23,406 nucleotides of DNA from a virus. Under the pieces are notes generated by a model. That model saw only the letters and a list, made by a program, of their open reading frames with translations. It was not told the origin of the DNA and did not search any database. The DNA is taken from IMG/VR virus record IMGVR_UViG_3300024974_000018, positions 1-23,406 of that record. One strand, 5' to 3'. Position numbers and translations under genes: made by a program. Within the stretch, counting starts at the first letter, position 1. Every line of letters starts with the position of its first letter. Of the stretch, positions 1 to 6,554 are shown in pieces.

Positions 1-2
1 CA

Positions 3-983
3 GAAAAGAAACTGTACCCTAAAGATATAAAAGCATTCCTTGATGAATATGTTATTGGGCAGGATGACGCAAAGAAAGTATTAGCCGTTGAAATTTACAA
101 CCATCATAAACGCATCACCCATCCAGAAAAGGAAATTCAAAAGTCAAATATCTTGATGATTGGAAATTCCGGTTCAGGTAAAACTTTGTTAGTACAAACG
201 TTAGCAAAATTACTTAAATTACCCCTGGCAATCTGTGACGCAACCAATGTAACAGAGGCAGGATATGTTGGTAATGATATTGAAACCATTCTTCAACAAT
301 TGGTTGTATCGGCTAATGGTGATATTAAAGCAGCAGAGAAGGGAATTATTTTCATTGATGAAATTGATAAGCTGGCAAAACAGAATATAACCTCTGGTAA
401 TAAAGACCCAAGTGGTCTAGGTGTTCAGCAGGGGTTATTAAAAATGATTGAAGGTGCTACTGTACCATTAAAAGCCGAACCTAAAGGCTCTAAGGACTAC
501 ATTAACACCTCAAACATACTGTTTATAGGGGCAGGGGCTTTTTATGGCTTAGACAAGCTTGTAGAGGCTAAACGGAAGGGGAAAACTACCTCAATAGGGT
601 TCTCTGCATCAGTGGAAGTTTCAAAGGATGATTCCACCGAAACCAAGGAAGAAGATTTGATTGAATATGGGTTATTACCTGAATTCATTTCCCGTCTTCC
701 TATTATTGTACAGTTGCAACCATTAACCAAGAATGATTACAAGAAAATCTTAACAGAACCTAAAAACAACGTCATCAAACAATATCAAAATCTAATGTCG
801 CTTGATGGAATTGAATTAACATTTACGGAAAAATGTATTGACGAAATTGTTGATGAGGTGTATAATAGTAAACGTGGTGCGCGAGCTTTGCGGGGTTCAG
901 TTGAAAAAGCTATGCGGCATATCATTTATAACTTAGATAAAGATCATGACAAAAAATTTACAATTGATTCCTTGCGGATTTAA
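3..983 (+). CDS. clpX: ClpX-type AAA+ unfoldase ATPase domain (5' end outside window)
   Basis: This is the ATPase domain of ClpX, the hexameric unfoldase that feeds substrates to the ClpP peptidase. The reading frame is open from base 3, so the start codon lies to the left of the window. Visible family marks are YVIGQ near the start, Walker A GNSGSGKT, the GYVG pore-1 loop, Walker B IIFIDEID, GVQQGLLK after the pore-2 loop, the Arg-finger segment PEFISRLP and sensor-2 GARALR. The IGF tripeptide of the ClpP-docking loop is kept (SIGFSA), so binding to host ClpP is plausible. The RKH pore-entrance loop of E. coli ClpX reads GSKDY here, and the C-terminus is about 25-30 residues shorter. Whether the missing 5' part carries a zinc domain cannot be seen. 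The gene overlaps the next one by 38 nt. Confidence 0.95.
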   Translation, partial: EKKLYPKDIKAFLDEYVIGQDDAKKVLAVEIYNHHKRITHPEKEIQKSNILMIGNSGSGKTLLVQTLAKLLKLPLAICDATNVTEAGYVGNDIETILQQLVVSANGDIKAAEKGIIFIDEIDKLAKQNITSGNKDPSGLGVQQGLLKMIEGATVPLKAEPKGSKDYINTSNILFIGAGAFYGLDKLVEAKRKGKTTSIGFSASVEVSKDDSTETKEEDLIEYGLLPEFISRLPIIVQLQPLTKNDYKKILTEPKNNVIKQYQNLMSLDGIELTFTEKCIDEIVDEVYNSKRGARALRGSVEKAMRHIIYNLDKDHDKKFTIDSLRI

Positions 984-1140
984 AACTTGTGTATGTTGTA
1001 GCGGTAAATATGTACTTGGGGAGGTAATGCAGTTCAACGGTAACATGTATTTGTGCCGTGACTGTGTTGCTGACTTCACAGCGGCTTTCGCTAAAAAACT
1101 CCTGAAACTTGAAAACTTACGTAAGCAAGGAGCAGTATGA
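946..1140 (+). CDS. Stand-alone ClpX-like zinc-binding domain (64 aa)
   Basis: The protein matches the N-terminal zinc-binding domain of ClpX but is encoded as its own gene downstream of the ATPase gene. Cysteines stand at residues 15, 18, 37 and 40, the same positions as the zinc ligands of E. coli ClpX as I recall its sequence. The segment before the second pair (GNMYLCRDCV) parallels E. coli GPSVYICDECV, and a helix-forming tail follows (FAAFAKKLLKLENLRK region). In ClpX this domain dimerises and binds adaptors such as SspB and UmuD and substrates such as lambda O and MuA. Here it could work in trans on the phage ATPase or compete for host adaptors; both are inference. Cys10 and Cys17 are extra. 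The start has only a weak ribosome binding site, so coupling to clpX translation is likely. Confidence 0.8.
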   Translation: MTKNLQLIPCGFKTCVCCSGKYVLGEVMQFNGNMYLCRDCVADFTAAFAKKLLKLENLRKQGAV

Positions 1141-1217
1141 AACCTTTCCTTCACACAAAAGAACACAGATTAATACTACGAACCGCTAATTGGAAAGAAT
1201 TTAATTGGAGTAAATGA
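1137..1217 (+). CDS. 26-aa microprotein candidate linking the zinc-domain and GroES-like genes
   Basis: A short frame begins in an ATGA overlap with the zinc-domain gene and ends in a TGA that overlaps the start of the GroES-like gene. The peptide is basic and aromatic (MKPFLHTKEHRLILRTANWK at its N-terminus), with no recognisable domain. The double coupling and the AAGCAAGGAG ribosome binding site 5' of the ATG favour real translation. It may instead serve only to carry ribosomes from one cistron to the next. No function can be assigned. Confidence 0.5.
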   Translation: MKPFLHTKEHRLILRTANWKEFNWSK

Positions 1218-1456
1218 TGAAACCACTAAATAATAACGTTTTTGTAAAGAAAGAATCCCCTGAATATACAGGGTTATTGGTTGGAGTATCCAACGATGAA
1301 TCACAACAAGCTAGAGTTCTGGCAATTGGTCCGAATGTAACTGTAGTGGCATTAAATGAGAAAGTTCTACTCGATTGGAGATCAGCAAAATTAATCAACG
1401 GTGATCTGTATCTCGTTAATGAAAAAGACATTGTGGCGGTCATCGAAGATGAATAA
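1214..1456 (+). CDS. GroES-like co-chaperonin (Cpn10 family)
   Basis: The 80-aa protein has the Cpn10 layout. It opens with MKPLNNNVFVKKE, parallel to the start of GroES (IRPLHDRVIVK). A short mobile-loop region with the hydrophobic tripeptide GLLV follows, then ARVLAIGPN (GroES EVLAVG), EKVLLDW and the closing strand EKDIVAVIEDE (GroES ESDILAIVEA). GroES caps the GroEL chamber during folding. T4 gp31 is the classic phage replacement, needed to fold the major capsid protein; a similar role here is inference. At 80 residues it is shorter than E. coli GroES (97) and T4 gp31 (111), so the roof hairpin and mobile loop are probably reduced. Two adjacent ATG codons occur (1214, 1217); GGAG at 1207-1210 suits the second better. 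It is coupled to the genes on both sides. Confidence 0.88.
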   Translation: MMKPLNNNVFVKKESPEYTGLLVGVSNDESQQARVLAIGPNVTVVALNEKVLLDWRSAKLINGDLYLVNEKDIVAVIEDE

Positions 1457-1589
1457 GGAATTGATTAACCTCATTAAAGAAGAATTTGATGTGATTCTGT
1501 CATCAAAAACTGGATGGGGTAGAAATGAAATCAAAACTGCACTTGACCAAGCAATTTACAATGCAGTTTTAAGGCTAATGGACAAGTAA
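1449..1589 (+). CDS. Hypothetical 46-aa helical protein
   Basis: The ATG at 1449 overlaps the last codons of the GroES-like gene, and the frame runs to TAA at 1589. The peptide (MNKELINLIKEEFDVILSSK and onward) looks amphipathic and helical, with alternating acidic and hydrophobic residues and an ALDQAIYNAVLRLMDK end. I do not recognise a family. The frame can be extended back to an ATG at 1401, but that would overlap the GroES-like gene by 56 nt, so the short form is preferred. It is the last gene of the clpX operon. Confidence 0.6.
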   Translation: MNKELINLIKEEFDVILSSKTGWGRNEIKTALDQAIYNAVLRLMDK

Positions 1590-1720
1590 AAAGTAGTACA
1601 AAACAAGGAAGATTATCATGACTTAGATCGTAAGTTGATAGGTAAAATAGAGAGGAAATTAAGCCACTATTACCTCTGGTGTAACTCCAGGTTCTATCAT
1701 CTACCGAACACTCATATCTC
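1590..1720 (+). other. Non-coding 3' region of the clpX operon with a weak hairpin
   Basis: No reading frame of note is present. AGAGGAAAT (1651-1659) can pair with ATTACCTCT (1669-1677) with one mismatch, and CTGG/CCAG pair around a 7-nt loop nearby. It could be an mRNA 3' structure or part of a small RNA ending at the terminator that follows. The evidence is weak. Confidence 0.25.
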
Positions 1721-1777
1721 AACTAGCAACATTTAGCAAGGTTAGACGTAACTACTAAATGTTGCTAGTTTTCTTTT
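1721..1777 (+). terminator. Strong intrinsic terminator after the clpX operon
   Basis: The 16-nt arms 1721-1736 (AACTAGCAACATTTAG) and 1755-1770 are perfect reverse complements. The intervening 18 nt include a GTTA/TAAC mini-stem. TTTTCTTTT follows on the plus strand. This separates the clpX operon from the promoter at 1794. Confidence 0.9.
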
Positions 1778-1793
1778 ATCCGCAACAAAGTGC

Positions 1794-1822
1794 TTGACAC
1801 CCCACCAAATATTTGATATAAT
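1794..1822 (+). promoter_or_regulatory. Consensus sigma70 promoter
   Basis: TTGACA (1794-1799) and TATAAT (1817-1822) are both perfect consensus with a 17-nt spacer. The promoter lies just after the terminator and about 30 nt before the ATG at 1855. It is a strong candidate early promoter for the cluster 1855-3939. Confidence 0.92.
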
Positions 1823-1854
1823 ATATACAACTTCAACTAAAGTGGAATTATATC

Positions 1855-2259
1855 ATGCTTTCAAAATTAAAATCATTATTTAAAAAATCAGAACCTCACA
1901 ATTTACTTGATGAAACCAATGAAGAAGAAGCAATCAAAGCATTCCTTCTAGGCTCAAAACTAGAGGTAATAAAGTTCAATAGTTATTACTTTGTAAAAAA
2001 TAATTCAGAAGTATCGACTATATTAGAACTAAGAGATTTCAAAAGTGCCAGTGACTACGCCGACCTAAAACTCGACCTTCTAAGTTCATTTGGGGAATCA
2101 GTGTACAATGCAGAGCATCAATTCCTATTCACCCTGATTGATGAACTAAAATGGGACACACTGTCGGTTGCTATACATATTGCAGAAAAAAGCACTGATG
2201 ACTATGAAATACAATATAACATTATTCTTAATATTATGGATAGCGAACTAAAATGGTAA
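1855..2259 (+). CDS. Hypothetical early protein (134 aa)
   Basis: This is the first gene after the sigma70 promoter. The product starts with a short basic segment (MLSKLKSLFKKSEPHN), followed by an acidic, probably alpha-helical body (residues 20-134) with no motif I recognise. Its position directly under a strong host-type promoter suggests an early function such as host takeover, which is inference. The ribosome binding site is poor (AGTGGAAT 9-15 nt before the ATG). The last 7 nt overlap the next start. Confidence 0.75.
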   Translation: MLSKLKSLFKKSEPHNLLDETNEEEAIKAFLLGSKLEVIKFNSYYFVKNNSEVSTILELRDFKSASDYADLKLDLLSSFGESVYNAEHQFLFTLIDELKWDTLSVAIHIAEKSTDDYEIQYNIILNIMDSELKW

Positions 2260-2444
2260 GAATTATTGGTGATGCTCCAGAAACAGTAAAACAAGCAACA
2301 TGTTATAACTGCGCTACTCGTTTAGAGTACACAATGAATGAAGTTAAGGCATACCACGGTAAAGACTATTCAGGTGGGTCTGATGGTAGAGAGTGGATCA
2401 ATTGCCCCAAGTGTGGAAAAGAAGTTGTAGTTCGGTCATGGTGA
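2253..2444 (+). CDS. Small zinc-ribbon protein (63 aa)
   Basis: Two CxxC knuckles are present, CYNC at residues 17-20 and CPKC near residues 52-55, separated by about 31 residues. This fits a zinc ribbon, and the chain ends in a short basic strand (KEVVVRSW). It overlaps the previous gene by 7 nt and is probably translationally coupled. Such small ribbons are common in T4-like accessory regions and may bind nucleic acid or protein; the target is unknown. Confidence 0.7.
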   Translation: MVRIIGDAPETVKQATCYNCATRLEYTMNEVKAYHGKDYSGGSDGREWINCPKCGKEVVVRSW

Positions 2445-2448
2445 TACT

Positions 2449-2805
2449 ATGGTAAATTCAGATAGAATGTCCGACGAAGAATTCAACAAATTAGTAACTC
2501 GCATAGTGAAAATAGTATTTCCTAACAGGTACACTGACCTCTCAAAAGTGTTATGGAGGCTCAGTAAAGGTTGCAGAGAATACTCATATTATATCGTGAA
2601 AGATGCATGTTGGAGATATAACATCGAATTAACAGACGAACTTTTTGATTGTGCATTGGGTGAAGTGAACGATGGGATAGAAGTTGAATGGGAAACTGAA
2701 TTTCTACCAGAACTTACTGGGGATAGCTATCAAGATTATAATCGTAATAAAATGCTAGAACATAGCAAAGAAATAGATGAATATTTTTTCCGGAGAAAAC
2801 AATGA
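2449..2805 (+). CDS. Hypothetical protein (118 aa)
   Basis: This acidic, soluble protein has no recognised family. The N-terminus MVNSDRMSDEEFNKLVTRIV suggests a helix, with a second Met at residue 7 as an alternative start. Aromatic residues are frequent (YSYYIVKDACWRY), and the tail is charged (EIDEYFFRRKQ). It starts 4 nt after the zinc-ribbon gene and overlaps the next gene by ATGA, so it belongs to the same early transcript. Confidence 0.68.
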   Translation: MVNSDRMSDEEFNKLVTRIVKIVFPNRYTDLSKVLWRLSKGCREYSYYIVKDACWRYNIELTDELFDCALGEVNDGIEVEWETEFLPELTGDSYQDYNRNKMLEHSKEIDEYFFRRKQ

Positions 2806-3098
2806 AACCCACCTACCTTGAGTGTTCATGTCTTAGCGATGAACATATGATCAAATTAATTTACTGTAAAGATACAGAATACTATCCTGATCTTTATATT
2901 CATTATTTCCTCCAAGAAAACACCTTCTGGGAGAGAGTGAAGAGTGGCCTGCGTTATATTTTTGGTCACAAATGCAAATATGGACATTTTGGTGAAACCG
3001 CATTTGATATTGAAAATGCTATCAAGTTCAGGGATACGCTGGACGAATTTATACACGATCACCGAATAATGGAGATGAAGAAAATAAATGAAAATTAG
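2802..3098 (+). CDS. Hypothetical protein (98 aa)
   Basis: The gene starts in an ATGA overlap with its upstream neighbour. The product looks like a compact alpha/beta protein (YLECSCLSDEHMIKLIYCKD, then an aromatic stretch and WERVKSGLRYIFG). Five cysteines are present without a clear zinc-ribbon spacing. The family is not known to me. It overlaps the metallophosphoesterase gene by 11 nt. Confidence 0.68.
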   Translation: MKPTYLECSCLSDEHMIKLIYCKDTEYYPDLYIHYFLQENTFWERVKSGLRYIFGHKCKYGHFGETAFDIENAIKFRDTLDEFIHDHRIMEMKKINEN

Positions 3099-3939
3099 TT
3101 ATTGCTCGGATCTACATTTGGAGCATGGACCAATTGATCTGGATGAATTCTACAACAACAATAAATCAGAGATATTAGTTCTAGCTGGTGATATTTGTGT
3201 AGCTAGTAGATTAGCAGCAGATGAATCAGAGTGGTACTACCATAAATCAATTGTAGATGGATTCCTGCGACATTGTAGCTCAGAATGGAATCATGTTATT
3301 ATGATTTGTGGGAACCATGAGTCATACGGAGGTATATTCCAAGATACATATAAGGTACTCAAGGAACGGTATAAAAACATTCAAAACCTATATTTCCTAG
3401 ATAACGAAACCATTAAAATTGGTGATGTGCGGTTTGTAGGTGGTACGATGTGGTCTGACTGCAATAATGGAGACCCAATGACTCTACTTACACTTGGATA
3501 TAATATGAATGATTTTATAGTAATAAAGAATTCATATGAGGCAACACTAAAACAAGATATTTTTGGGGTCGATGCTTTGGTACTAGATAAATTCCGACCA
3601 GAACAGGCTTGGGGAGAGTTTCTGAAATTTTGTAATTATCTGGAATCTGTACTAAAAGCTAACCCAGAGGATAAAATATGCATGGTTACACACCATGCTC
3701 CATCAAAGAGAAGTACCCACCCTAGATACAAAGATGACTATGAACTAAATGGAGGATATTCTAGTGACCTAGATGACCTAATTGAAGGTTATCCACAGAT
3801 TAAACTCGCTATACACGGGCACACTCATTCTCCATTTGATTACATGATAGGAGAAACTAGAGTCGTATGTAACCCTAGAGGTTATATCAATAGTGAGAAA
3901 GTTGCAGACTATTTCGAAATAAAGACAGTAGAAATCTAA
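3088..3939 (+). CDS. Calcineurin-like metallophosphoesterase (283 aa)
   Basis: All metal-binding motifs of the calcineurin-like phosphoesterase fold are present in order: D8-x-H10 in SDLHLEH, GD at 34-35 in LAGDI, GNHE at 75-78, the HH pair at 202-203 in VTHHAPS, and GHTH at 244-247. The family hydrolyses phosphomonoesters or phosphodiesters with two metal ions. Phage members may act on cyclic or linear nucleotides or on nucleic-acid ends, but the substrate here cannot be told. No signal peptide is seen, so it should act in the cytoplasm. It is the last gene of the early cluster; a stem-loop follows 4 nt after the stop. Confidence 0.9.
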   Translation: MKISYCSDLHLEHGPIDLDEFYNNNKSEILVLAGDICVASRLAADESEWYYHKSIVDGFLRHCSSEWNHVIMICGNHESYGGIFQDTYKVLKERYKNIQNLYFLDNETIKIGDVRFVGGTMWSDCNNGDPMTLLTLGYNMNDFIVIKNSYEATLKQDIFGVDALVLDKFRPEQAWGEFLKFCNYLESVLKANPEDKICMVTHHAPSKRSTHPRYKDDYELNGGYSSDLDDLIEGYPQIKLAIHGHTHSPFDYMIGETRVVCNPRGYINSEKVADYFEIKTVEI

Positions 3940-3943
3940 ACAG

Positions 3944-4001
3944 AGTACCATCGTGTTGCGGTTATTATAAATACTAAGTATTAACCGCAACCAATGGTAC
4001 T
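3944..4001 (+). terminator. Long interrupted stem-loop closing the early cluster
   Basis: Three nested arms pair: 3944-3951 with 3994-4001 (AGTACCAT/ATGGTACT), 3956-3964 with 3982-3990 (TTGCGGTTA/TAACCGCAA), and 3970-3975 with 3977-3982 at the tip. No T-run follows, so it may be a factor-aided terminator or an mRNA-stabilising 3' structure. The tip holds the late promoter box. Confidence 0.6.
3966..3973 (+). promoter_or_regulatory. T4-type late promoter box
   Basis: TATAAATA is an exact match to the T4 late promoter box, about 33 nt before the ATG of the first probable virion gene (4007). The flanking bases TTATTATAAATACTA recur at the minus-strand box at 20125-20132. A late sigma and clamp-loader system like T4 gp55/gp33/gp45 is implied but not seen in this window. 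Confidence 0.8.
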
Positions 4002-4006
4002 AGTTC

Positions 4007-4516
4007 ATGATAACAGAAATTCAAAGAACCCTATCTGGCATTTATTCTTCGGCCAATAGCACAATTATATTCGATTCAAATCCATACCTATTCGCTAATA
4101 GTGACGTAATCCTATACTTCACTAACAATGATTCAAAATTTTCAGCATCTGTTACATCAGTTTCAGGTAATAATGCTGTCATCAATTTCACTAACCCACA
4201 ATACGCAAACAATCGTGTCACGGTAAAGACTAACTATTATGGTGCGGGGGTTACTGGTGTACAAGAGCCATTTTCATTCAAATTCTCAACCATCCCAAAC
4301 GCAATTATTCAAGTAGGTTCTGATGGTGGAACTTCTTCTTTATCGGTTGAAGGGTCATTGGACGCTCAACATTGGGTTACTTTAGGGTCAATCCCAGTAA
4401 CTACTGCGAACGCAAACACTGGTTTTATTACTGTATCTAACCCTTGGGCATATGGTAGACTAAATATATCCAGTATTGGTACTGGTCAACAAATTTCAGT
4501 GTATAAAGCTACCTAA
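4007..4516 (+). CDS. Probable virion structural protein (169 aa)
   Basis: The first gene after the late promoter. The product is rich in Ser, Thr, Asn, Gly and beta-branched residues, with few charges. Examples are ASVTSVSGNNAVINFT and IQVGSDGGTSSLSVEGSLD. This suggests an all-beta fold typical of capsid decoration, tail or fibre-associated proteins. The C-terminal part (SLDAQHWVTLGSIPV, then WAYGRLNIS) resembles beta-sandwich domains of phage structural proteins in general style. No specific family is claimed. Ribosome binding site is weak. Confidence 0.65.
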   Translation: MITEIQRTLSGIYSSANSTIIFDSNPYLFANSDVILYFTNNDSKFSASVTSVSGNNAVINFTNPQYANNRVTVKTNYYGAGVTGVQEPFSFKFSTIPNAIIQVGSDGGTSSLSVEGSLDAQHWVTLGSIPVTTANANTGFITVSNPWAYGRLNISSIGTGQQISVYKAT

Positions 4517-4522
4517 TGTAAT

Positions 4523-4615
4523 ATGAATAACGACTACCCGATAGCAAAAAAGATAAACCAAATTCTGATAAAATACTCAGATAAAATTATCACCATATTA
4601 CATAATAAAAACTAG
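4523..4615 (+). CDS. 30-aa ORF candidate
   Basis: A short frame starting MNNDYPIAKKINQILIKYSD fits between two structural genes and ends 8 nt before the next ATG. It is lysine- and isoleucine-rich. The ribosome binding site is unclear (TAATGTAAT). It could be a real microprotein or chance; only its snug position supports it. Confidence 0.3.
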   Translation: MNNDYPIAKKINQILIKYSDKIITILHNKN

Positions 4616-4623
4616 GATAAATT

Positions 4624-4800
4624 ATGGCAATCCAAAAAGGCGCAACCGTTAAATTTACCTCCCCTATCATTCAAGGGCAAGTAATCACCAAAAAATATGA
4701 TGAAGTGGCCGATGCGTTCATCTACTTGGTAGAATATGCAGATGAGTCTGGGGATATTCATCAACGTTACTTTGATGAATCACAACTGACTGTAGTATAA
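4624..4800 (+). CDS. Small SH3-like phage protein (58 aa)
   Basis: The ATG at 4624 follows TAGGATAAATT, a fair ribosome binding site. The product begins MAIQKGATVKFTSPIIQGQV and continues through a tyrosine-rich middle to FDESQLTVV. The pattern (a 'kG..V.f' strand, a turn, long strands and a final short strand) fits a small five-stranded SH3-like or KOW-like barrel of the kind seen in many short phage proteins. The function is unknown. It stops 11 nt before the next structural gene, with AAGGAGA in between, so it belongs to the late operon. Confidence 0.75.
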   Translation: MAIQKGATVKFTSPIIQGQVITKKYDEVADAFIYLVEYADESGDIHQRYFDESQLTVV

Positions 4801-4811
4801 GGAGAAACCAC

Positions 4812-5390
4812 ATGGATCAATCATACACTCAAGATAATACAACCATTGGTGTTACTCTACCAAATGACATTGGAGAAAATGTTCAACCAAGTGGAGTTTA
4901 TGTTGTCCAGGCATATGCATATGACACAGAAACACAAGTAGTTGGTGATAAACTATGGGAAACCGAAGCGGTAGCCAACAATGCAGTTGTCATCCAAGGT
5001 CGAAACGATATGCTAGACAAGTATCTAAGCGGGTCTGGTTATACCGCAGCATTGTATACATCACTAATTGATGTGACTAACTTTAGCTCAATCAGCTTGT
5101 TCGACACCGCAGCATCCCATGCAGGATGGCAAGAATACCAAAGTTATTCTGAATCCACCAGACCAGCAATCGCATGGAGCAATGCTGTAAGTGGCTCAAA
5201 AGCATTCTCTGCAAATGTAGCGTTCACCATTCCATCATCAGCAAACATCGCAGGGTTATTCATCGCAAGCAGCGCAACAAAAGGTGGAACTACTGGAGTT
5301 CTATATTCAGCAGGAATATTCTCCGAAGGGGCTCGCGTAATTAATGGTGCAGCTATCTTGAATGTTGGGTATTATACAACTCTGTCATAG
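4812..5390 (+). CDS. Probable virion protein with tail/head-fibre-type beta domain (192 aa)
   Basis: The C-terminal two thirds carry a pattern I know from phage structural proteins: a 'DMLDKYLSGSGYTAALYTSL' strand pair, 'AASHAGWQEYQSYSESTRPA', a 'KAFSANVAFTI' strand, 'IAGLFIASSATKGGTTGVLYSA' and 'GAAILNVGYYTTLS' at the end. The N-terminal 60 residues form a separate beta-rich lead. It has few Cys and no signal peptide. It probably decorates the capsid or tail, which is inferred from composition and from the late promoter upstream. A good ribosome binding site (AAGGAGA) precedes the ATG. Confidence 0.72.
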   Translation: MDQSYTQDNTTIGVTLPNDIGENVQPSGVYVVQAYAYDTETQVVGDKLWETEAVANNAVVIQGRNDMLDKYLSGSGYTAALYTSLIDVTNFSSISLFDTAASHAGWQEYQSYSESTRPAIAWSNAVSGSKAFSANVAFTIPSSANIAGLFIASSATKGGTTGVLYSAGIFSEGARVINGAAILNVGYYTTLS

Positions 5391-5398
5391 AATTATCT

Positions 5399-5545
5399 AT
5401 GAATCCAAATGATATCCCATTAATAGACCAATCATTTACGGTTTTAATTAAAAACTTCAACACCAAATACAAAATTACTAATCCATCATCTATTAGTAAA
5501 ATATTATACAAAGATGCACCAATAATCATAAAATATAAAAGATAA
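5399..5545 (+). CDS. Hypothetical 48-aa protein
   Basis: A 48-codon frame runs from ATG 5399 to TAA 5545, 8 nt after the upstream stop and 2 nt before the next start. The peptide (MNPNDIPLIDQSFTVLIKNF and onward) is Ile/Lys-rich, with alternating strands that suggest a small beta protein. Gap-free packing with its neighbours supports it. No family is recognised. Confidence 0.6.
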   Translation: MNPNDIPLIDQSFTVLIKNFNTKYKITNPSSISKILYKDAPIIIKYKR

Positions 5546-5547
5546 TT

Positions 5548-5742
5548 ATGGATATTTTGTATAATACATCAACAGATTCTATATCTCTATCTGATATCCA
5601 AAATACCACAATAAATTACGATCTACCTCTATCAGAAATATTTGATCTGCAAATTAAAACTCCAGATAAACAATCCATCATACTATTACCTAATTATGAT
5701 GCCTCCATCAAAAACCCCGATTTTAATATTCTGGTAATATGA
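5548..5742 (+). CDS. Hypothetical 64-aa protein
   Basis: A small Ile/Ser/Asp-rich protein with short beta-type segments (NTTINYDLPLSEIFDLQIKT, then SIILLPNY). It starts 2 nt after the 48-aa gene and overlaps the next gene by ATGA. The three tiny genes in a row share a similar style (short, Ile-rich, strand-forming) and may be small virion or assembly proteins. No function can be read from the sequence. Confidence 0.6.
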   Translation: MDILYNTSTDSISLSDIQNTTINYDLPLSEIFDLQIKTPDKQSIILLPNYDASIKNPDFNILVI

Positions 5743-5963
5743 ACGCATCTGTATCCGATAGTTCCACTATATCTGAAAACATCAGTAGCCATATTATCTA
5801 TGATCTGGTCAGAAAGGATTCTGATCTATTATCCATAATAAAATCTCAGGATAATACCTCTAAAATATCTTACACTCCAGATCATATCCATATACAATGT
5901 TTCGATAAATATATCATTATACCATCTAATAACCAAGATATATTGATTAACCCTAAAGGATAA
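5739..5963 (+). CDS. Hypothetical 74-aa protein
   Basis: The start lies in an ATGA overlap with the 64-aa gene. The N-terminal third is Ser-rich (MNASVSDSSTISENISSHII), and the rest alternates Ile-rich strands (IHIQCFDKYIIIPSNNQDIL). The gene ends 5 nt before the next ATG. I do not recognise a domain. It belongs to the same late, plus-strand series. Confidence 0.6.
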   Translation: MNASVSDSSTISENISSHIIYDLVRKDSDLLSIIKSQDNTSKISYTPDHIHIQCFDKYIIIPSNNQDILINPKG

Positions 5964-5968
5964 ATCTA

Positions 5969-6493
5969 ATGCAAACCTACTCAGCCACCCAAAAAGGTCC
6001 ACTTAAAGTCAATGGCTACATCGATCCTAATGATGAAACCATTATCCAAATATTCTGGGGAGCTCCAACGTTCTCCCCTAATACCGTCTACAGAATAGGG
6101 AATGTCATCAAACCCTCAACCGATAACGGCTATTACTACGAATGTATCCAAAACGGCGTATCCGGCTCCTCCGAACCTACTTGGCTCCAGGACGATACCA
6201 CCGTAGGCACCGCGGTCTTTAAAGCCGTACCATTCGATCTATGGGTCTTCCCAACTGAATCTCTAACAGACTCACAATGGTCAGTCCCCAATGTTCTGAT
6301 CAACGACATCTGGGCAACAGGAACCAATACAGAAGTAATCTTGGCTAATACCACTATCGGTACAGTCTCGACCTCTGTGAGAATCGCATCAATCCTGGAA
6401 ACCGTCCAGGAATTTGATCTGACCAACCAAGTCACTAAATCTAATTCAGAAAAATTATCCAGAACCTTCCGCTATAAAATTAATCAACAGTAA
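5969..6493 (+). CDS. Probable virion structural protein (174 aa)
   Basis: Residues about 35-100 show a motif common in phage structural and fibre-associated proteins: SPNTVYRIGNVIKPSTDNGY, then YYECIQNGVSGSSEPTW and TVGTAVFKAVPFDLWV. It looks like a small carbohydrate-binding-like beta module. The second half (SVRIASILETVQEFDLTNQV and a basic end) is another beta domain. The gene is the last on the plus strand before the strand switch. Its codons use more C (for example GTC, ACC, CTC) than the AT-rich small genes just upstream. Confidence 0.68.
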   Translation: MQTYSATQKGPLKVNGYIDPNDETIIQIFWGAPTFSPNTVYRIGNVIKPSTDNGYYYECIQNGVSGSSEPTWLQDDTTVGTAVFKAVPFDLWVFPTESLTDSQWSVPNVLINDIWATGTNTEVILANTTIGTVSTSVRIASILETVQEFDLTNQVTKSNSEKLSRTFRYKINQQ

Positions 6494-6554
6494 TCTTTGA
6501 TTACAAGTAAGAAAGATTCATCTTTCCATGCCAGTAATATTTCAATCACCCAAT

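Noticed and set aside
1590-1720. tRNA-like segment with GGTTC
   Set aside because: Acceptor, D and T arms do not form together; the T-loop bases do not match.
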